In this document: positions 58,770 to 64,000 of the stretch, one piece after another | Numbering within the stretch: the stretch's first letter is position 1 | How the letters are laid out: each line of letters starts with the position of its first letter | NCBI GenBank assembly: GCA_963695085.1 | Contig: CAVOFV010000003.1 | Location: 496,001 to 560,000 of the forward strand | DNA: 64,000 nucleotides | Reading direction: 5' to 3' | Origin: SG8-30 sp963695085 | GTDB taxonomy: Bacteria > Pseudomonadota > Gammaproteobacteria > Steroidobacterales > Steroidobacteraceae | Program-made: the position numbers and the translations under genes | The notes under the pieces: model-generated | What the model was told of the DNA's origin: nothing | What the model saw: the letters and a program-made list of their open reading frames with translations, nothing else | Database searches by the model: none

Positions 58770-61067
58770 ATGAACAGACGCCTTCGGGCCCTCATCTGGA
58801 TCATCGCGCTGGCGATGGCGTCGCTGGTGCCCGCCGTAGAGGCGGCGCCCACGCGAGCGGTGTTCGATCACTTCACCACCGGCTTCGAACTGACCGGCCA
58901 GCATCTTGTCGTGCCCTGCGAGTCCTGCCATGTCGATGCGGTGTTCTTTGGCACGCCGCGTGACTGCGCGGGTTGCCACGCGCCGGGCAGCCGTATCGCT
59001 GCGGGCGGCAAGACCACGTCGCACGTCACCAGCAGCAACAACTGCGACCAGTGCCATTCGACCGCCGGGTGGGCCCCGGCCAGCCGATTCAGCCACAACG
59101 AGGTTTACGGTAGCTGCGACACCTGCCACAACGGGGTCCAGACCACCGGCAAGCCGCCGGGCCACATCCAGACGTTGCAGAACTGCGATGCCTGCCACAT
59201 CACGTCGGCCTGGACGCCAGCCGGCTTCGATCATTCCGGTGCACTGCCCGGTTCCTGCGTGTCCTGTCACAACGGCACCACCGCGACCGGCAAGGCGCCC
59301 GACCACGTACCGACGACGGAGTCCTGCGACGTCTGCCACGCCACCTCGGCGTGGATTCCGGCGCGCTTCGACCACACGGGCATCGTGGACACCTGCTACT
59401 CCTGCCACAACGGCACACGAGCGACTGGCAAGAACCCGTTGCACATCAGCTCGTCCAACACCTGCGAAGCCTGCCACGTGACGACGGCCTGGACGCCGGC
59501 GCTGCGGGTCGACCATGCAGAGGTGCTGGGCAGCTGCACCGGTTGCCACAATGGCACGACGGCTTCAGGCAAGAACCCGCAGCACATCCCCACCACGCAG
59601 GAGTGCGACATCTGCCACGCCACGACCGCGTGGACCCCGGCCAACTTCACGCATGACGGCATCGTCGGCAACTGCCAGTCCTGCCACGACGGCGTGCGCG
59701 CAGGCGGCAAGAACCCGCAGCACGTTCGTACGACCAGCACCTGCGATGCCTGCCACGTGACGGCGGCCTGGGCGCCGGCGCTGCGGGTGGACCACAACGA
59801 GGTGCTGGGCAGTTGCGCCGGCTGCCACAACGGCACGGACGCGGCCGGCAAGAACCCGACTCACATTCCGACGACGCTGGAATGCAACGCCTGCCACGGC
59901 ACGACGGCCTGGGCGCCAGCCACGTTCGACCACGTCAATGCGACGGGCAACTGCGCTTCCTGCCACGATGGCCTGCGCGCACCGGGCAAGAACCCGCAGC
60001 ACGTTCGCACCACCAATGCCTGCGAGGCCTGCCACGTGACGACGACCTGGACGCCGGCGCTGCGGGTGGACCACAACGAGGTGCTGGGCAGCTGCGCCGG
60101 CTGCCACAACGGCACGGACGCGGCCGGCAAGAACCCGACCCATATCCCGACGACGCTCGAGTGCAATGCCTGCCACGGCACGACGGCCTGGACGCCGGCC
60201 ACTTTCGACCATGCCAATACCGTCACCAACTGCATTTCATGCCACGACGGCGTGCGCGCGCTGGGCAAGAACCCGCAGCACATCAGTTCGACCAACGCCT
60301 GCGAAGCCTGTCACGTAACCACGACCTGGACGCCGGCGCTGAGGGTGGACCACGCCGAAGTACTGGGCAGCTGTGCGACCTGCCATAACGGCACCACGGC
60401 AGTCGGCAAGAACCCCAGCCACATTCCGACCACGCTCGACTGCGATTCGTGCCATATCGTGACCGCGTGGACGCCCGCGCGTTTCGACCACACCGGGGTC
60501 GTTCCAGGGACCTGCGCGCAGTGCCATGACGGCGTGCGGGCCACCGGAAAGCACCCGACCCACATCCCGACGACAGGAAGCTGCGACGCCTGTCACTCGA
60601 CCATTGCCTGGATCCCGGCACAGTTCGACCACGCCAACGTCGCTCCGGGAACCTGCTCGCAGTGTCACAACGGCACCACGGCGACCGGCAAGTCCGGCAA
60701 TCACTGGTTGACCACGCTCGAGTGCGACGCGTGCCACCGGACGACGGCCTGGACCCCGGTGACGTATCGCCACACCTCGCCGGACTACCCGGGCGATCAC
60801 CGCGGTCCGCCGCTGTGCACCACCTGCCACACGACCAACCGCGACGCGGCGACCTGGACCTTCCCGCAGTATCGACCCTATTGCGCGGGGTGCCATGCCG
60901 CCACGTTCAGGTCGGGACCGCACACGAAATACGGCGACGTCAAGTACACGGTGTCCGAGCTGCGCGACTGCACGGGCGCCTGCCACGTCTACACGAACTC
61001 GACGCTGACGACGATTGCGCAGCGCCGCAATGGCCCCGAGCATCGCGCCAGCGCCGGCGAATTCTGA
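58770..61067 (+). CDS. Multiheme cytochrome c, 29 CXXCH plus one CX3CH motif, tandem tetraheme repeats
   Basis: A 765-residue exported cytochrome. Signal peptide MNRRLRALIWIIALAMASLV to PAVEA, then 29 CXXCH motifs (first PCESCHV, last YCAGCHA) and one CX3CH (CTGACH, 60969-60986) near the C-terminus. The core repeats a unit of the type CHNGTTATGKNPxHIPTT, CDxCHxTTAWTPA, FDH. ATG 58770 is chosen because GGGGAGA lies about 8 nt upstream; GTG 58755 is in frame but overlaps the preceding stop. No membrane anchor or lipobox is seen, so it is periplasmic or secreted. The barrel gene starts one base after its stop, implying that cytochrome and porin are made together. Confidence 0.9.
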   Translation: MNRRLRALIWIIALAMASLVPAVEAAPTRAVFDHFTTGFELTGQHLVVPCESCHVDAVFFGTPRDCAGCHAPGSRIAAGGKTTSHVTSSNNCDQCHSTAGWAPASRFSHNEVYGSCDTCHNGVQTTGKPPGHIQTLQNCDACHITSAWTPAGFDHSGALPGSCVSCHNGTTATGKAPDHVPTTESCDVCHATSAWIPARFDHTGIVDTCYSCHNGTRATGKNPLHISSSNTCEACHVTTAWTPALRVDHAEVLGSCTGCHNGTTASGKNPQHIPTTQECDICHATTAWTPANFTHDGIVGNCQSCHDGVRAGGKNPQHVRTTSTCDACHVTAAWAPALRVDHNEVLGSCAGCHNGTDAAGKNPTHIPTTLECNACHGTTAWAPATFDHVNATGNCASCHDGLRAPGKNPQHVRTTNACEACHVTTTWTPALRVDHNEVLGSCAGCHNGTDAAGKNPTHIPTTLECNACHGTTAWTPATFDHANTVTNCISCHDGVRALGKNPQHISSTNACEACHVTTTWTPALRVDHAEVLGSCATCHNGTTAVGKNPSHIPTTLDCDSCHIVTAWTPARFDHTGVVPGTCAQCHDGVRATGKHPTHIPTTGSCDACHSTIAWIPAQFDHANVAPGTCSQCHNGTTATGKSGNHWLTTLECDACHRTTAWTPVTYRHTSPDYPGDHRGPPLCTTCHTTNRDAATWTFPQYRPYCAGCHAATFRSGPHTKYGDVKYTVSELRDCTGACHVYTNSTLTTIAQRRNGPEHRASAGEF
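59250..60653 (+). repeat. Tandem 279-bp (93-residue) tetraheme repeats inside the large cytochrome
   Basis: Equivalent codons recur at 59256, 59535, 59814, 60093 and 60372, i.e. exactly 279 bp apart, with the following copy 282 bp on (60654). Each unit has four heme sites in the order C-x-x-CHNGT, CDxCHxTTAWTPA, CxSCHDG, CxACHVT. Copies between 59523 and 60359 are nearly identical at DNA level (GTGCTGGGCAG, AAGAACCC), so recent expansion or gene-conversion is likely; the first and last copies have drifted. Confidence 0.88.
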
Positions 61068-61068
61068 G

Positions 61069-63195
61069 ATGACCATGCGATCAGGTGTCCTGCTATGCGT
61101 TCTGCTGGGTTGCAGCACGACGGCTGCCGCAGACGATATCGACGTGGGCGGCCGGCTGCTCGAGCAGGTGGACGTCACGTCGCTCGGCAACGGGGCGCGG
61201 GTGCTCATTCGATTTGGCTGTCCGCTGCGCTACACCAGTCACTTCCCCACTAAATCCCTCACAGAACTACGGGTCAGCCTGACACCGCTGCCCGGTTGCG
61301 GCCCGATCGATTCGGCGGACAGCGGACTGCGGGCAGCCGCCGGCAATGCTGCCGACCTGGGCGACGTGCGGCTGGACCGGGCCGGCTCGGCGCTGGTGCT
61401 GACGCTGTCCTTCGACTCGGTCGTCGATGTCTCGATCAAACCGTCACCCGACTTTCGCGGGCTGGAGATCGCGGTGGCTGGCGGGTCGCCGGTTGCCGTG
61501 ACGCGGCCCGGCCTGCGCAAGACCCCGGACCCGGGACTCGTCTCGCTTGCGCCGACGCCAGTGCCGACGCGACCGTTGCCGACCGCTGCGGTTCTGGAAG
61601 CGCAGTGGTCCGAAGCCAGGTTGACTCTCGACAAGGCCGACTATCCGACCGCAGTGCGCCTGCTGACCCGGCTGATCGAGTATCCGGAGCACGCTCGCCG
61701 CGCGGAGGCCCAGGAATGGCTTGGTCTCGCGCGGGAACGCAACGGACAATTGGCACACGCGAAAGCGGAATACGAGGAGTACCTTCGTCGCTATCCCGAA
61801 GGTCCCGCCTCGGCGCGCGTCGCGCAGCGCATTGCCGCCCTGACCACACTCGACTCGCGCCCGCACGTGGCGGCGGTCGCGCGAAACGATGGTGGCATGC
61901 AGTGGACGTCGTTTGGCGGATGGTCACAGGACTACCGGCGCGATTCGACCAGCGTCGAGACGTCCGACTTCTCGGCTGATTTCCTCAGTCAGTCGATGCT
62001 GGTGACCAATAGTGATTACTCGCTGCGCGGTCGCGGCGAACGCTTCGACTTCCAGTCCCGGATCAACGCCGGCTACATGTACGACATGCTGCCCGCTGGA
62101 CCGGGGGACCAGACCCGCATCAGTGTCGCTTATGCCGACCTGGCGGACCGCAAGTACGGGCTCAGTGCGCGCCTCGGCCGCCAGTCCAGGCACACCGGTG
62201 GCGTGCTCGGCACGTTCGACGGCTTGCATCTCGGCTGGCAGGTGCTGCCGAAGCTCAAGCTGAACCTGATGTCGGGCTTCCCGGTCGAATCGACCCGCAA
62301 GCCATTTTCCGCGGACCGCCAATTCATCAGCCTGAGCGCCAACTGGCGGGCCTGGGTCGAGGGCCTCGAGATCAGCCCGTTCCTGATCAGCCAGACCTAC
62401 GATGGCATCGGCGACCGCCAGGCCGTTGGCGGCGAGGTGCGCTGGTACGTACCCGGGCGGACCGTCGTGGGCCTGGTGGACTACGACGTCGATTTCGGCG
62501 CGCTCAACATGGCGCTGCTGCTCGGCACATTCGAATTGCCCGGGCGCTGGACCGTCACCGGCACGCTTGATCATCGCAAGAGCCCGTTCCTGACGACACG
62601 CAACGCGCTCGCCGGCCAGCCGGTGCAGGCCCTGGACGAACTTGTCTCCCTGTTCGGCGAGGCAGGCGTGCGCGCACTTGCCGCTGACCGCACGGCGCAG
62701 GCCGACACGTTGTCACTTGGCGTTTCACATCCACTTGGCACGCGCTTCCAGTGGAACGTCGACCTGACCGGTTCGCAGATCTCGGCGATGCCGGCCTCGG
62801 GAGGTGTGCCTGAGATCCCGGGAACCGGCACGGAACTCAGCTTCGGTGCGCAACTGATCGGCACCAGCCTGATCAGTTCCGGTGACATGTCCATCTTCGG
62901 GCTTCGCTATTACCAGGGCAGCACGGCGACGACGACGTCACTCTCGATGAGCTCGCGATTCCCGTTGCGCAACGGGTTTCGCATTGCGCCGCGACTGCGT
63001 CTTGACCAGCGCGAGTTCGAGTTCGATGGCTCGACGCAGTGGCTGGCCAGCCCTTCGCTGCGGCTGGACTGGAACTGGAAGCAGACGTCGGTCGAGTTCG
63101 AGGCGGGCGGGGAATTCTCGTCGCGTGACCGGTTCTTCGACCAGGAGAAGACTAATCGGTACTGGTTGCGACTGGGCTACCGTGTGGGCTTCTGA
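61069..63195 (+). CDS. Outer-membrane beta-barrel protein with N-terminal AMIN-like and TPR domains
   Basis: A 708-residue exported protein. Signal peptide ends near TTAAA-DD. A beta domain (GARVLIRFGCPLRYTSHFP, about residues 35-60) is followed by TPR-like helices (YPTAVRLLTRLIEYPEHARR and LAHAKAEYEEYLRRYPEGP, about 195-260) and then by about 20 or more amphipathic strands from residue about 285, ending LRLGYRVGF with the barrel-terminal Phe. It follows the 30-site cytochrome by one base. Known porin-cytochrome conduits (MtrCAB, Ext, Omb) pair a multiheme protein with such a barrel, but I see no MtrB-type CXXC motif, so it may be a different barrel class. Confidence 0.82.
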   Translation: MTMRSGVLLCVLLGCSTTAAADDIDVGGRLLEQVDVTSLGNGARVLIRFGCPLRYTSHFPTKSLTELRVSLTPLPGCGPIDSADSGLRAAAGNAADLGDVRLDRAGSALVLTLSFDSVVDVSIKPSPDFRGLEIAVAGGSPVAVTRPGLRKTPDPGLVSLAPTPVPTRPLPTAAVLEAQWSEARLTLDKADYPTAVRLLTRLIEYPEHARRAEAQEWLGLARERNGQLAHAKAEYEEYLRRYPEGPASARVAQRIAALTTLDSRPHVAAVARNDGGMQWTSFGGWSQDYRRDSTSVETSDFSADFLSQSMLVTNSDYSLRGRGERFDFQSRINAGYMYDMLPAGPGDQTRISVAYADLADRKYGLSARLGRQSRHTGGVLGTFDGLHLGWQVLPKLKLNLMSGFPVESTRKPFSADRQFISLSANWRAWVEGLEISPFLISQTYDGIGDRQAVGGEVRWYVPGRTVVGLVDYDVDFGALNMALLLGTFELPGRWTVTGTLDHRKSPFLTTRNALAGQPVQALDELVSLFGEAGVRALAADRTAQADTLSLGVSHPLGTRFQWNVDLTGSQISAMPASGGVPEIPGTGTELSFGAQLIGTSLISSGDMSIFGLRYYQGSTATTTSLSMSSRFPLRNGFRIAPRLRLDQREFEFDGSTQWLASPSLRLDWNWKQTSVEFEAGGEFSSRDRFFDQEKTNRYWLRLGYRVGF

Positions 63196-63793
63196 CCGGG
63201 TCGCGACCGGCGCGACGCTCCTGGTCCTTGCGTTGCTCGCAGGCGGCTGTGCGACCGGACGTGACCTGCGGCCGGTCGAACGGCTGGACCCCCACAGCGC
63301 CGTCACCACCACCATCATGGCCCAGCCGTGGGTTTACAGCCGCGACGTGCCGGCGCTCGCGGCGAACGCGCGCGACTATCTGAACGTCGGCGTCGTCGAG
63401 ACGAACCGTGCCGGCCAGCGCGCCTATTGGCTCGGTGTCGTGGCCTGGAGCACGATCGACCGGAGCGCCCTGCCAGTGCCGGCGCGGCCGGTGAAACCCG
63501 GGAAGGTCAGGTTCAGCTGGCCGGACGGTTCGCTCGAACTGCAACCGGTCCCGGCCGGACGCGAGCTGCTGGGCGCAAGCGAGCCGATCTTTGCCGGGCC
63601 GCAACCACGCTTCGAGGACGCCTGGTACATGCTGACCGCTGCACAACTGACCCGCCTCGCCCAGGCGCCGCCGGCATCGGTCGGCCTGTACAGGGAGGAC
63701 GGGAGCGAGATCCTTTACGCCACCTGGCGGGTCGAGTCACAAGCGCTGCACCGATTCCTCGAAGCGACCGGATTCACGCCTCGCGGCCCCTGA
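63182..63793 (+). CDS. Small lipoprotein, function unknown
   Basis: A 203-residue protein starting at GTG 63182, 14 bp inside the barrel gene's 3' end. The lipoprotein signal is VATGATLLVLALLAGGC with lipobox LAGGC. The mature part is not recognised; it has alternating beta-type patterns (YLNVGVVETNRAGQRAYWLG, KVRFSWPDGSLELQPVP) and ends FLEATGFTPRGP. As last gene of the cytochrome operon it is a candidate assembly or surface component of the conduit. The start is by context only; other GTG codons are in frame nearby. Confidence 0.7.
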   Translation: MWASDRVATGATLLVLALLAGGCATGRDLRPVERLDPHSAVTTTIMAQPWVYSRDVPALAANARDYLNVGVVETNRAGQRAYWLGVVAWSTIDRSALPVPARPVKPGKVRFSWPDGSLELQPVPAGRELLGASEPIFAGPQPRFEDAWYMLTAAQLTRLAQAPPASVGLYREDGSEILYATWRVESQALHRFLEATGFTPRGP

Positions 63794-63914
63794 GCCGGGC
63801 TCATTCCCGGAAGTCGTCCCGACCACCTGGCAACGCACACGGTCCTGTTCGTATCGCAAGCGCCTGCATGGAATCGCTTGATCCCGTCGGGTAATAGGAC
63901 CGGTTGCGCCGCGC

Positions 63915-64000
63915 CTACGCCGGGAAGAACTCGATCGGCTTGGTCGTCGTGATCGCCTCGACGTCCTTGTCCTCGAAGCGGAACATGCGGATGCGCGCCA
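63915..64000 (-). CDS. 3' end of an unidentified gene, cut by window edge
   Basis: The minus-strand frame reads ARIRMFRFEDKDVEAITTTK followed by PIEFFPA and a TAG stop at 63915-63917. Only 28 residues are visible, with good coding character. It is convergent with the lipoprotein gene; I cannot assign a family. Confidence 0.5.
   Translation of the reverse strand, partial: ARIRMFRFEDKDVEAITTTKPIEFFPA

Noticed and set aside
57190..63195. Direct assignment to the MtrCAB conduit
   Set aside because: Heme numbers (21 and about 30, not 10), absence of an outer-membrane decaheme lipoprotein and absence of an MtrB-type CXXC motif do not fit.

Overview
The window looks like chromosomal DNA from a high-GC Gram-negative bacterium, most likely a gammaproteobacterium. 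Pointers are a TonB-dependent receptor with the 'EVIVTAQKR' plug start, a short RRM RNA-binding protein, many exported proteins with Sec or lipoprotein signals, and outer-membrane beta-barrels. I saw no rRNA, tRNA, CRISPR array, transposase or phage gene. A genus cannot be named from sequence reading alone.

Left part (1-18.6 kb). A fused 5-oxoprolinase runs off the left edge and is divergent from a sodium/solute symporter. Next is a three-gene set mtnP - mtnA - class II aldolase (a methylthioadenosine / 5'-deoxyadenosine salvage 'DHAP shunt' layout), a small ABM-like protein, a tandem universal stress protein, and a very large cyclic beta-glucan synthase (GT84 + GH94, one frameshift). A TonB-dependent receptor follows, with a clear terminator.

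Middle (19-33 kb). A complete reductive pyrimidine-degradation set is present. Cytosine deaminase (yeast FCY1 type), PreT/PreA, dihydropyrimidinase, an NCS1 nucleobase permease and beta-ureidopropionase lie on the minus strand. The omega-amino acid transaminase and MmsA lie convergently on the plus strand. Together they would take cytosine or uracil to beta-alanine, malonate semialdehyde and acetyl-CoA. A DapA-family aldolase, a PQQ-dependent dehydrogenase broken by five +1 shifts, a conserved hypothetical and an RRM protein follow.

Right part (33.7-63.8 kb). A single gene of about 12.2 kb (about 4070 residues after correcting small insertions) encodes a giant cell-envelope protein: two SdrD-B/beta-helix blocks, seven Calx-beta-like repeats, Ig-like and DUF11 domains, an OmpA-like peptidoglycan-binding domain and a C-terminal outer-membrane barrel. 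It overlaps a FecR-domain protein gene, followed by a sensor histidine kinase and a response regulator with GGDEF. After an M20 peptidase there are two divergent operons that look like one electron-transfer system. Minus strand: a membrane-anchored 4Fe-4S/FAD oxidoreductase and an exported ankyrin protein. Plus strand: a CcmI-like TPR protein, a small membrane protein with two HX13H pairs (candidate di-heme b), a 21-heme cytochrome, a cytochrome with 29 CXXCH plus one CX3CH built on a 93-residue tetraheme repeat, an outer-membrane barrel with TPR, and a lipoprotein. This is the best candidate for an undescribed system: an inner-membrane-to-surface electron conduit.

Quality note. All frameshifts I could localise are net insertions, and in the Calx-beta array they sit where sister repeats differ. 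This points to assembly or consensus error rather than gene decay.
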